From Vagococcus teuberi (GTDB lineage Bacteria > Bacillota > Bacilli > Lactobacillales > Vagococcaceae): 64,000 bases of DNA. The notes under the pieces are model-generated. The model was not told where the DNA came from, ran no database searches, and saw only the letters and a list, made by a program, of their open reading frames with translations. This document shows, one piece after another, positions 18,803 to 27,462 of this stretch. Both the position numbers and the translations under genes were made by a program. How positions within the stretch are numbered: the first letter of the stretch is position 1; every line of letters starts with the position of its first letter. The stretch is from positions 1,290,501 through 1,354,500 of the forward strand of contig NZ_CP017267.1 of assembly GCF_001870205.1 (NCBI RefSeq). The letters run 5' to 3'.

Positions 18803-18892
18803 ATTTACCTCCATTAGCGAATTATTTTATTAAATATATCATATTTTTTTATAAATAGAAAATTCTAGACTTTTAGCCTCATTTAAGGCTTA

Positions 18893-18921
18893 TTGACTAT
18901 TCTATATCATACAAATAATAA
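18893..18921 (+). promoter_or_regulatory. candidate promoter of the interrupted small gene
   Basis: TTGACT (18893-18898) and TAATAA (18916-18921) are 17 bp apart and precede a good ribosome binding site at 18930-18935. Confidence 0.35.
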
Positions 18922-18942
18922 TAGACGAAAGGAGACAATAAA

Positions 18943-18984
18943 ATGAATCACGGCTCTATGTCAAATTGTGTTGATGGACAATAA
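18943..18984 (+). pseudogene. 5' stub of a small gene cut off by the ISL3-type element
   Basis: AAAGGAG and an ATG at 18943 start a frame (MNH, then IS-derived residues) that enters the IS inverted repeat after three codons and stops at 18984. A promoter-like sequence lies upstream. The original gene cannot be identified, because no continuation was found beyond the other IS end. Confidence 0.4.
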
Positions 18985-19848
18985 TATTGAGGAAAAAGTC
19001 TCAAAAATGAAATAGAATTAATTGAAGTGAGGGAAGACATTCTCTCGCTTTTTTATTTAACCTGAAAAACTTGATTTTGAATCAAAAAGATACGTCGTTT
19101 GAATAATAGAAAGTTTCGATAGCCATAGGCCACCAGTTTAATCACTTTAATTTTATTATTAATGCCTTCTAAGAAACCATTTGAATAGGAGTATTTAAAG
19201 ACATTCATGACTCCTTGGGAGAACTTACTAAATATCTTGAATTTATCTCTAAAATACTTTGATAATTCAACAGGTATCCTTGAACATAACTCTAAAAATA
19301 AGACATAATCATTGGTTCTATAAGCATACTTCAATTCTTGGATAAAATGATACGCTTTTTTAATAGAGAACTATAAGAAAGTAACTCATCTAAATAAAGA
19401 GCCGTAAGCAAGAAAAGAAGTTAAAATTCGGTTGCTGATTACTGTTTTCTACAACGGTAACGTTCTCTGTGAAGTTTTAGATAAGTTGGGCGACGTTCAA
19501 CTTCAGGCAATTGACGAATTAATTAATGGTTTGATACGTTCCGTTTATAATAGTTTGATAAAATCCGCATTTCTTGCAGTGCTTATTTTTATTCACTAAT
19601 CTTTCTATCATCATATTAACTGAGTGGTTATTTCTCGCTTAATGAGACAATCAATCCCCATTAAAAATAAGAGAATCATCCGTTAAATTGAGTAGTTTTC
19701 TTGTATTATTATCCATAGGGGTATTCTCCTTTGTAATGTTAGTTATAGCCAACTTAATTTTACCAATAAGAATGCCCCTTTTTCTATGCCTAAAACCAAA
19801 AATCACATTGATTGAATTTAATCTATCAACACGCTTTAGTGTACAGCC
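18952..19848 (-). mobile_element. decayed ISL3-family element (copy A)
   Basis: The left end (GGCTCTATGTCAAATTGTGT) and the inverted right end (GGCTGTACAC and following) are imperfect terminal inverted repeats, matching those of a second copy at 40483-41065. The inside holds remnants of one transposase gene on the minus strand. At 897 bp it is shorter than intact ISL3 elements (about 1.4 kb), so part has been deleted. No clear target duplication is visible. Confidence 0.8.
19053..19716 (-). pseudogene. ISL3-family transposase remnant
   Basis: The gene begins at 19716 with MDNNTRKLLNLTD. It carries stops within the first 40 codons and keeps pieces of the zinc-binding N-terminal region (KHCKKCGFYQ, LPEVERRPTYLKLHRERYRC). 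It resumes with an intact C-terminal frame of 93 codons ending GFLEGINNKIKVIKLVAYGY and the last 20 or so residues. The middle, with most of the DDE catalytic core, is missing. It cannot make an active transposase. Confidence 0.85.
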
Positions 19849-19857
19849 TAAAAAAAT

Positions 19858-19890
19858 AGCTAGAACCCTTACTACACAAGGCTTCTAGCT
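19858..19890 (-). terminator. terminator of rpmG
   Basis: AGCTAGAA pairs with TTCTAGCT (19858-19865 with 19883-19890), with an inner CCTT/AAGG helix, followed leftward by TATTTTTTT. It lies ten bases from the end of IS copy A. Confidence 0.8.
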
Positions 19891-19904
19891 TATAATAGAA
19901 AAAA

Positions 19905-20054
19905 TTATTTTGTTTCACGGTGTAACGTCACTTTACGTTCACGTGGACAATATTTTTTAACTTCTAAACGTTCAGGATTGTTACGTTTGTTTTTGTTTGA
20001 AAGATAGTTTCTTTCTTTACATTCTGTACATTCTAAAGTAATATTTACGCGCAT
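19905..20054 (-). CDS. rpmG: 50S ribosomal protein L33
   Basis: The ATG at 20054 follows GGAGGG and gives 49 residues ([20 protein letters not shown] and on), the normal L33 size. The first zinc-type pair CTEC is present. The second part reads KKYCPRE, with a single Cys where a CxxC pair would be needed, so this looks intermediate between zinc-binding and zinc-free forms. L33 lies near the E site of the large subunit. The gene follows the penicillin-binding protein gene, as in enterococci. Confidence 0.93.
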   Translation of the reverse strand: MRVNITLECTECKERNYLSNKNKRNNPERLEVKKYCPRERKVTLHRETK

Positions 20055-20198
20055 TATTTTTTCCCTCCGAAATAAATTAAGATATTCAAGTATCACTTGA
20101 CACTTGAATATCATATCATGTTTTAATTGAAATTTCTAGTCTTTTTCGCAAATTTGTTAAGGAGTTCTACTTTACAGATTACAATACGTTTTTTAATT

Positions 20199-22316
20199 TT
20201 ATTGTTTATTATACTCTTCATTATAGGCATTAATAACTTCTTTTAGTATTAACCTATTTGTCGCCATGTCATCATCACTAATTTGAGGAATCATCACGCT
20301 AACTGCTACTTTTGGATCATTATATGGGGCATACCCAACAATAGTACTATTAATAACGGAAATCGTTTTATTCGTTTTAGGATCTACTGCAAAGGTTTCA
20401 GCAGTACCTGTTTTAGCAGCAATCGGAAGACTAGCACCCTGTAAAACAGTTCCTGTTCCCATTGACCCGTTAACTACTTGATACATTCCTTCTTGAATAA
20501 TCTCAAATTCGTTTTCTTTTCCTTCAATCTTATTCATTACTTTTGGCTCTATTAATTCTTTTTCTTTTCCTAAATCACCATTATCGCCATTGCCATAAAT
20601 ACCTTTCACAACATGTGGCGCGTAACGTGTACCACCATTTGCAATAGTAGACACATATTGAGCTAACTGCATTGGAGTATAAGCTTCATAGTTACCAAAA
20701 GATAAATCAAGAGCATTTGCCATAATGCCTGGTAAAAAGTTTCCATTTTTATCTTTGTAGTTTGTGTTTAGTACACCCACCGATTCTTGTGGAATATCAA
20801 TACCTGTTTTGGTACCAAGACCGAATTCTTCATATGTTTTACGCAACTTATCAAACACACTAATATCCATTGGTAACGACATTCCTGGTGAGTACTCAAC
20901 CCCCATCATTCCTAATGCAATACGCATCATATAAACATTTGAAGACACTTCAAGTGCTTGTTCAGTTGTCAAAGGTATAGAAGAATAGTGATTAAATAGT
21001 GATGATTTAGTTGTGCCATCACTAAATACGAGTGGTTCGTCGACCATTGTTTGATTACCTTTTATGATACCATTCTCATATCCTGCCATAACGGTTGCTG
21101 CTTTAATTGACGAGCCTGGAACAAACGCTTTATTAATTGTTCCAAGCGAATCATCAATTAATTCCCCTGTATCTGGGTCTTTACTTAATCCGACCATCGA
21201 CAACACATCACCATTATTCGGGTCTGTTACCACAACATATACCCCTGGTGAATAAGTTGCTTTACCTGCTTGCTCCAATGACTCAAACTGACGCTTAGCA
21301 ATTTCTTCCACTTTTCTTTGGAAATCTAAATTAATCGTTAGCATTAAGTTATCGCCTTTTTCACTTGCCTTAACCTCTGTTTTAGAAACTATTTTTTGAT
21401 TTTTATCTGTCACAACTTCTGATTGACCTTTTTTACCTTTTAAAGTATCTTCATAAGATTTTTCTAGGTAACTTAGCCCAACACGATCATTTCTTTGATA
21501 CCCTTTTTTAAGGTATTCATCAATCTCATCTTCAGGTAATCCTTGTTTTTCTGTTGAAACTGTTCCTAAAATCGAACGAATTTGGTCTTTTTCTGGATAA
21601 TCTCTTTTCCAATCTGTTCCAGCTGATAATCCTGAAATAGCAGCTGTATTTTCCCCTACCTTAGCAATTTCTTCGGGCGTGACATTATCATTTTTAATGG
21701 TCACTGGTTGTAAAGCTGCCGCTGAATTGATTCGTTTAAAAACAGATGCTTCTTTCATTTGCTGTTCATCAAAGTTTATTTCATCATCATTGACTTTATC
21801 CACTGTTTTTGCGTATAAATCACTATTAGATAACTCTTGGCCATTAGAACTTACTTTATCACTAACGGTTAATCGTTTCTGGGCTTTTGCTAGGTTATCT
21901 GGATTAGCTAACCAATAATCTTTTTTATCACGCTCAGTTAGTTTATCTGGCTCAATATCAATCAATTTAACGATGTCTTGACTTACTTTTCTAATATCAT
22001 TTGCGTTCATTCCAGCAGATCGTGTAAAAAGAATTGCCTGTGTTGCTTTATTTCCGACTAAAATATTTCCTTTCGAGTCATAAATATACCCCCTAGGTGC
22101 ATTCTCTTCTACTATTTTCTTTTGCCCACTTGCGACAATGTTTTTGTATTTTTCTTGATTTTTAATTTGCAAATCAGACAATTTTACTATTAACATCGTA
22201 AACAAAATAAACACAATAAAAAACAAAATATCTAGTCGAATTGGAACATGAGATTTTGTTTTCTTTGTTTGTTTATTTTTACTAGATAAAAATTTGCCCT
22301 TATTTCTTTGATTCAT
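20199..22316 (-). CDS. pbp2b: class B penicillin-binding protein (PBP2b-like transpeptidase)
   Basis: The 705-residue protein has a basic cytoplasmic N-terminus, one membrane helix (about residues 29-48), a dimerisation region with APRGYIYDSKGNILV and a C-terminal transpeptidase domain. Active-site motifs are the serine in PGSSIKAATVMAGYENG (about residue 401), SSN in EVSSNVYMMR (about 457) and KTGTAE (about 634). Such enzymes crosslink peptidoglycan with a SEDS partner such as RodA in peripheral growth, and are major beta-lactam targets. GAGGAG precedes the ATG. The gene is followed by rpmG. Confidence 0.92.
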   Translation of the reverse strand: MNQRNKGKFLSSKNKQTKKTKSHVPIRLDILFFIVFILFTMLIVKLSDLQIKNQEKYKNIVASGQKKIVEENAPRGYIYDSKGNILVGNKATQAILFTRSAGMNANDIRKVSQDIVKLIDIEPDKLTERDKKDYWLANPDNLAKAQKRLTVSDKVSSNGQELSNSDLYAKTVDKVNDDEINFDEQQMKEASVFKRINSAAALQPVTIKNDNVTPEEIAKVGENTAAISGLSAGTDWKRDYPEKDQIRSILGTVSTEKQGLPEDEIDEYLKKGYQRNDRVGLSYLEKSYEDTLKGKKGQSEVVTDKNQKIVSKTEVKASEKGDNLMLTINLDFQRKVEEIAKRQFESLEQAGKATYSPGVYVVVTDPNNGDVLSMVGLSKDPDTGELIDDSLGTINKAFVPGSSIKAATVMAGYENGIIKGNQTMVDEPLVFSDGTTKSSLFNHYSSIPLTTEQALEVSSNVYMMRIALGMMGVEYSPGMSLPMDISVFDKLRKTYEEFGLGTKTGIDIPQESVGVLNTNYKDKNGNFLPGIMANALDLSFGNYEAYTPMQLAQYVSTIANGGTRYAPHVVKGIYGNGDNGDLGKEKELIEPKVMNKIEGKENEFEIIQEGMYQVVNGSMGTGTVLQGASLPIAAKTGTAETFAVDPKTNKTISVINSTIVGYAPYNDPKVAVSVMIPQISDDDMATNRLILKEVINAYNEEYNKQ

Positions 22317-22459
22317 TCATTAATTCTCCTCATTAATGAAAGTATTAAAATACTCCATTATTGTCTAATCACGTCATAAAGTATCTCATTTGTTAATCTA
22401 TTTTTCAATAAAAAATAGACGACTTGATATTTTTTTAATATTTACTCCATGATCTAACT

Positions 22460-22496
22460 AAAAAGACTGTGAACTCATATATTCTACAGTCTTTTT
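22460..22496 (-). terminator. terminator of the thyA-dfrA operon
   Basis: An 11-bp stem (AAAAAGACTGT with its complement) lies immediately after the dfrA stop, with a T-rich tail leftward. Confidence 0.8.
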
Positions 22497-22500
22497 ATCA

Positions 22501-22995
22501 TCATTTTTGGTGGCGTTGGTATGTCTCAAAATCATGTGGGAATGGATTATCATCGTTAACAGAGCCTTCGCTAGTACTGACAATATTCCACTCTCCCCAA
22601 TCAATATAAGGAAAATAAGTATCCCCTTCAAATGTCGATTGAATCAATGTACGATATAATACATCAGTGTAAGGTAAGAATGTTTTATAAATCTCACCAC
22701 CACCAGTGATAAAAGTAATCCCATCAAATTCTTCAGCATATTTCAATACATCATCTACCGAATGCATGACAATCGCACCATTTCCATCATAAGATTGGTC
22801 TGATGTTAACACAATGGTTTGACGATTAGGTAATAGATTTTTACCCATTCCTTCAAACGTTTTACGTCCCATAACAATTGTGTTGTTTTCTGTCATTTGT
22901 TTGAAAAATTGTAAGTCATCTGGCAAATACCAGGGTAGTTTGTCATCTTTCCCAATTAATCCATTTTCATCTTGAGCCCATATTGCTGCTATCAT
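22501..22995 (-). CDS. dfrA: dihydrofolate reductase
   Basis: The 164-residue protein begins MIAAIWAQDENGLIGKDDKL and carries PWYLPDDLQFFK (substrate site, Asp27 equivalent), VMGRKTFEGMG and ITGGGEIYKTFL, the conserved DHFR blocks. It reduces dihydrofolate with NADPH, restoring the tetrahydrofolate consumed by thymidylate synthase encoded just upstream (28-base gap). This is the normal chromosomal enzyme, the target of trimethoprim. The sequence does not suggest an acquired resistant form. Confidence 0.97.
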   Translation of the reverse strand: MIAAIWAQDENGLIGKDDKLPWYLPDDLQFFKQMTENNTIVMGRKTFEGMGKNLLPNRQTIVLTSDQSYDGNGAIVMHSVDDVLKYAEEFDGITFITGGGEIYKTFLPYTDVLYRTLIQSTFEGDTYFPYIDWGEWNIVSTSEGSVNDDNPFPHDFETYQRHQK

Positions 22996-23022
22996 ATTTC
23001 TTTATTTCCTCCCAAAATTCCC

Positions 23023-23970
23023 CTACACCGCAATCGGTGCCTTTATACTTGGATGTGGCTGGTATCCTTCAATCTTGATATCATCCATGTCAAAATCAAA
23101 CACTGATTGTTTTTCTTTATTTAACCAAAGTGTTGGTAACTCTCTTTGTTTTCTTGAAAGTTGTTCTGTCATTTGCTCTATATGATTACTGTACAGATGA
23201 GCATCCCCTAATGTATGAACAAACTCTCCCACTTCAAGATTTGTTTCATGTGCAATTAAATGGGTTAATAAAGCATAACTTGCAATATTAAACGGAACAC
23301 CTAAAAAGACGTCTGCACTACGTTGATACAATTGACAACTCAATTTTCCATCTGCTACATAAAATTGGAATAAAGTATGACAAGGTGGCAAAGCCATTGA
23401 TGGCACGTCTTCTGGATTCCACGCTGAGACAATCAAACGTCTTGAGTCAGGCGTGGTACGAATCATGTCGATGACATCTCTTAATTGATCAATTGTGTCA
23501 CCTGTTGATGTTTTCCATCGTCGCCATTGAGAACCATAAATATTTCCCAACTCACCATATTTCTTGGCAAATTCATCGTCATGTAATATGTTTTCGATAA
23601 ACAGGGTCGTCTCTTTTTGATAGACTTCATTAAACGCGTCATCCACTAAACAACGACGACCAAAATCGGTCATATCGGGTCCTTTGTAGTCTTCACTTTT
23701 GACATATCTCTCAAATGCCCATTCATCCCAAATATGATTATTATTTTCTATAAGGTATTTGATGTTAGTATCACCTTTTAAAAACCATAATAATTCACTT
23801 TTTACTAGTGAGAATGGCACACGTTTTGTTGTGAGTAAGGGAAATCCTTTACTTAAATCAAAACGCATTTGATACCCGAAAAGACTTTTGGTTCCAGTAC
23901 CAGTTCGATCAGTTTTTTCGTGTCCTTTTGTTAATATTTCTCGGCCTAATGCTAAATATGATTCTTCCAT
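23023..23970 (-). CDS. thyA: thymidylate synthase
   Basis: The 315-residue protein shows the ThyA pattern: [20 protein letters not shown] near the N-terminus, the catalytic Cys in [13 protein letters not shown] (about residue 198), and the [12 protein letters not shown] block near the C-terminus. It methylates dUMP to dTMP using methylene-tetrahydrofolate. It forms an operon with dfrA downstream and is preceded after 23 bases by the broken ABC-F gene. Confidence 0.97.
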   Translation of the reverse strand: MEESYLALGREILTKGHEKTDRTGTGTKSLFGYQMRFDLSKGFPLLTTKRVPFSLVKSELLWFLKGDTNIKYLIENNNHIWDEWAFERYVKSEDYKGPDMTDFGRRCLVDDAFNEVYQKETTLFIENILHDDEFAKKYGELGNIYGSQWRRWKTSTGDTIDQLRDVIDMIRTTPDSRRLIVSAWNPEDVPSMALPPCHTLFQFYVADGKLSCQLYQRSADVFLGVPFNIASYALLTHLIAHETNLEVGEFVHTLGDAHLYSNHIEQMTEQLSRKQRELPTLWLNKEKQSVFDFDMDDIKIEGYQPHPSIKAPIAV

Positions 23971-23993
23971 AATAACCCCTCAAAAATAATCTA

Positions 23994-25926
23994 TTAATCG
24001 ACAAACTCGCTAAGGTATTCCCAGCGTTCTAATTTTTCTTCTAACGTCTGTTCAGTTGATGTTAGTGTGGCTTGCAATTCCTGTAATTTTACCGCGTCAC
24101 TGCTATTGTCTAACATTTGTGTGTTTAACGTTTCAATCGTTTCTTCTAACGTTGCGATGTCTTCTTCAATGGTTTCCCATTCGATTTTTTCTTTATAAGT
24201 TAATTTCTTTTTCTCAGAGTCATCTGAGATTGGCGTGTCAATTTTTTTGTTACGAACTGACTTCACTTTTTCATTGGATGCATTTTGATCAACTCGCTCA
24301 ACGTAATCACTCATTGACCCAAAAAAGGTCGTCATATTTCCTTGACCATTGAAAATTAATAACTTATCCATCGTTTTATCAAGGAAGTATCTATCATGAC
24401 TGACTGCAATGGCAGCACCTTGAAAATCGGCTAAGTAATCTTCTAAGATAGTCAACGTCTCGACATCTAAATCATTTGTTGGTTCATCTAATAATAACAC
24501 ATTTGGCTGCTGAATTAAAATACTCAAAAGATACAACCGACGTTTCTCTCCACCAGAAAGTTTACTTATGAGTGTACCATGCACTTGTCTTGGAAATAGA
24601 AATCTCTCAAGCATTTCTGTCACGCTGATGACAGAACCATCTTGCTGTTTCACTTCTTCGGCAATTTCTTGTAAAAACGAAATAATTCGTTTACTCTCAT
24701 CAAGATTGTCGTTTGTTTGCGTATAATAACCAATATTTACAGTCTCACCTAACTCAACTACCCCACTATCGAGTGGAACTCGTCCGGCAATAATGTTTAA
24801 TAAAGTTGATTTCCCTGAACCATTTGCGCCAGTAATACCCAGACGTTCATGAGATTGAACTAATAATTCAAAGTCTTTTAATATAATATTTTGATTGATT
24901 GTATAGTTGGCGTTCTCAATTTCAATAACTTTTTTACCAAGTCGTTTTGTTCCAACTGAAAAATCGAGACTTCCTTTATCACTTGAGCCACTTACTTTAT
25001 CTTTTAAATCATGGAATCGATTAATTCTAGCTTGTTGTTTGGTTCCACGCGCTTTAACCCCAGCACGCATCCAAGCCAATTCTTGTTTAAATAATTGCTT
25101 ATTTTTATGTAGGCTTTTTTTCTCATTTTCTTCTCGTTCTGCACGTTGTAATAAGTAAGATTGATAATTACCTGTGTACTCATATAATTTTCCATCAGAT
25201 AACTCAAAATACGGTTGTGTACTCATATAATTTTCCATCAGATAACTCAAAAATACGGTTTGTTACACGATCTAAAAAGTAACGATCATGCGTAATCACG
25301 ATAAGCGCACCTTGATAATGTGTTAAATAATCCTCTAACCATTGGATTGTTTGATAATCCAAGTGGTTGGTGGGCTCATCTAAAAGAAGTAAATCAGGTG
25401 ATTGGATTAAGACTTGTGCCAATCCTAAACGTTTTTGTTGACCACCTGAGAGTTCTGATACTTTTTTATCTAAAAATAAAATGCCTAATTTATTTAAAAT
25501 AGTTTTTGCACTTGTTTCAGCTAACCACGCATCTTCTTTATTCATGGCTTCTTCTGCTTTTTCGTAAGCTTTTTGCACTGCAACATTCTCACCATCTTGT
25601 GCTAAATCGACCAAGGCTTTTTCATAAGCATGAATAGCTTTCATCACTGGCGTATCATCTTCAAATACTGCATCTAATACAGAAATATCTTCTGAAAAAA
25701 CAGTGTCTTGTGATAAATAACCAATTTTATAATCATTTGGATAATCAATTGACCCTTTTTCTGAATGATCTTTTCCTGATAATATCTTCATCAATGTCGA
25801 TTTACCCGTTCCATTGATTCCAATTAACCCAATACGATCTTTTTCTTTAATCAAAAAAGAAACGTCATTCAATAATTGCTTAGTTCCATAATTTTTATCT
25901 AAATTATCTGCTCGTAACAGCTTCAT
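23994..25926 (-). pseudogene. ABC-F ATPase (Uup-like), frameshifted by a tandem duplication
   Basis: Two overlapping frames make up one ABC-F gene. The 5' part (from ATG 25926, MKLLRADNLDKNYG) encodes ABC domain 1 with GINGTGKSTL, LSGGQQKRLGLAQ and DEPTNHLD. It ends at TGA 25204 shortly after ELSDGKLYEYT. The 3' part encodes the linker, ABC domain 2 (GANGSGKSTLLN, LSGGEKRRL, DEPTNDLD) and a C-terminal coiled coil. Removing one repeat unit restores a frame of about 635 residues, the usual Uup size. ABC-F proteins act on the ribosome, and Uup-like members have housekeeping roles. A second ATG at 25944 with AGGA upstream is an alternative start. Reinitiation on the 3' frame cannot be excluded. 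Confidence 0.82.
25173..25259. repeat. tandem 43/44-bp direct duplication inside the ABC-F gene
   Basis: Unit 1 is 25173-25215 (43 bp) and unit 2 is 25216-25259 (44 bp). They are identical except for one extra A in a homopolymer. Both encode FELSDGKLYEYT in their own frames. The odd length shifts the reading frame of the gene. Confidence 0.95.
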
Positions 25927-26035
25927 TTGATCACCCATCTTCATTTAATCCTAACTAGTTTATCAGATTTATCTTACCTCCACAAGTTGACAACACTTAC
26001 TCAACTGTTTTATCTACCATAAGTATATAGAAAAA

Positions 26036-26073
26036 ACATCTCGTAGAAAGTTTTTACACTTTCTACGAGATGT
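26036..26073 (-). terminator. terminator of hpf
   Basis: A perfect 16-bp stem (26036-26051 with 26058-26073) is followed leftward by six U, directly after the hpf stop. Confidence 0.92.
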
Positions 26074-26086
26074 TATCTTATATTTT

Positions 26087-26641
26087 TTAGTTTGTTTCAA
26101 TTAAGCCATATTTGCCATCTTTACGTTTGTAAACGATGCTGGTTCCATTTGTTTCAGCATCTTCAAATATAAAGAAGTTGTGACCTAACATGTTCATTTG
26201 TAATACAGCTTCTTCGCTATCCATAGGTTTTAATGATAAACGTTTTGTACGAACAATTTCTAAACTTGGTTCGTCCATTTTTTCTGTAGAATCATTCGGA
26301 GCAAATACCAATTCTTTTGTTACATCTAAAGCTGTTTCTCTTGATTTACGGTTAATTTTTGTTTTATACTTTCTAATTTGTCGTTCTAATTTATCGACAA
26401 CTAAATCAATACTTCCATATAAATCTGGAGAGGTTTCTTCAGCTCTTAATACAAGATATGGTAATGGAATAGTTACTTCCACTTTAGCATTTTTATCAGA
26501 ATAAACTTTTAAATTCACATGTGCTGTTGATTCAGGCACATTTGTAAAATATTTTTCTAATTTGCCAATTTTTTTCTCTACATATTCTCTTATGGCTTGA
26601 GTAACTTCAATGTTCTCGCCTCTTACATTGTATCTAAACAT
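26087..26641 (-). CDS. hpf: ribosome hibernation promoting factor, long form
   Basis: The ATG at 26641 (MFRYNVRGENIEVTQAIREY) follows AAGGGG and gives 184 residues. The N-terminal S30AE domain (about residues 1-100) binds near the decoding centre. After a linker, the C-terminal domain (about 125-184, ending SIVYKRKDGKYGLIE) mediates pairing of 70S ribosomes into 100S particles, as known for long HPF. It has its own strong promoter with a palindrome over the -35 region, and a strong terminator, so it is monocistronic. Confidence 0.96.
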   Translation of the reverse strand: MFRYNVRGENIEVTQAIREYVEKKIGKLEKYFTNVPESTAHVNLKVYSDKNAKVEVTIPLPYLVLRAEETSPDLYGSIDLVVDKLERQIRKYKTKINRKSRETALDVTKELVFAPNDSTEKMDEPSLEIVRTKRLSLKPMDSEEAVLQMNMLGHNFFIFEDAETNGTSIVYKRKDGKYGLIETN

Positions 26642-26715
26642 AACTATTACCCCTTTCATCTATCACTAAAACTAGAAAAATAAGGTTTTTTAATTCCCTT
26701 CATCTTTCTACCTCT

Positions 26716-26744
26716 ATTATATCGAACTTGTCATAAAATGACAA
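26716..26744 (-). promoter_or_regulatory. hpf promoter with overlapping palindrome
   Basis: TTGTCA (26744-26739) and TATAAT (26721-26716) have a 17-bp spacer. TTGTCAT-N3-ATGACAA (26728-26744) overlaps the -35 element and could be an operator. Confidence 0.7.
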
Positions 26745-26772
26745 ATACTTTAGTGGAAAACGCTTTATTGTA

Positions 26773-27462
26773 TCATCTTGCTAAAGAAAACGTTATGACT
26801 TTTTTAGCCTTTTTATCCATAAGATAACGTTTTGCTTGCATCATCGTGTTTCCAGTCGTATACACATCGTCTACCAAAACAATCACTTTTCCATCAACGC
26901 TATGAGTATCTTTTTTTGATATGTTAAAAAACATACTAGTTTTAAGTCTATCCTGTCGTGATTTAGCTGATTGTTTTTTATGATGTTTTGATTTTTTTAA
27001 GATTAACTGATAGTCAATCTTTGCCTCATCTAGTAACAAAGCCACTTGATTAAACCCTCTGTCTAAATGACGCTTTTTTGATAATGGCATGGGAATTACC
27101 ATATCATACGACAATTCACTCAATCTGTTTTTGATATCCTCACTAAAGACAGCAGCAAGCGATTGATTGCCTTGAAACTTATATTGCGACATAAAGTCAC
27201 TCATAGTATCGTCATACTTAAATAAGGCGATATGCGGTTCTAATATCATACCTTGAGCTTGCCAATACTGACAATCTATACAAACCTTTGTCTTACTCTC
27301 ACCATCACAGTACTGACATTGTCCACATTGTCCTGTCTCTATTGGCGTAAACTTATCTTTACATGATTCACAGCAGGCTATAGATGTTGTCATATCTCCA
27401 AAAAGTAGTTTCTTTAAACTCATCTGTCTGATTATATCTCGTCCACAAAGTACACACATCAT
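26773..27462 (-). CDS. comFC: competence protein ComFC, phosphoribosyltransferase fold
   Basis: The 229-residue protein has a cysteine-rich N-terminal zinc region (CVLCGRDI, CCESCKDKF, CGQCQYC, CIDCQYW) and a C-terminal phosphoribosyltransferase-like domain with VIVLVDDVYTTGNTM (about residues 191-205). ComFC is needed for efficient DNA uptake in naturally competent Firmicutes, working with ComFA. Its ATG overlaps the comFA stop. The comFC frame itself is intact, although comFA upstream is broken. Confidence 0.93.
   Translation of the reverse strand: MMCVLCGRDIIRQMSLKKLLFGDMTTSIACCESCKDKFTPIETGQCGQCQYCDGESKTKVCIDCQYWQAQGMILEPHIALFKYDDTMSDFMSQYKFQGNQSLAAVFSEDIKNRLSELSYDMVIPMPLSKKRHLDRGFNQVALLLDEAKIDYQLILKKSKHHKKQSAKSRQDRLKTSMFFNISKKDTHSVDGKVIVLVDDVYTTGNTMMQAKRYLMDKKAKKVITFSLAR

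Noticed and set aside
18944-19856. Target-site duplication around IS copy A
   Set aside because: The eight bases on each side (TGAATCAC and TAAAAAAA) do not match, so no duplication can be claimed.
25004-25207. A separate small gene with a start inside the ABC-F repeat
   Set aside because: It is an out-of-frame artefact of the duplicated segment, with no ribosome binding site.
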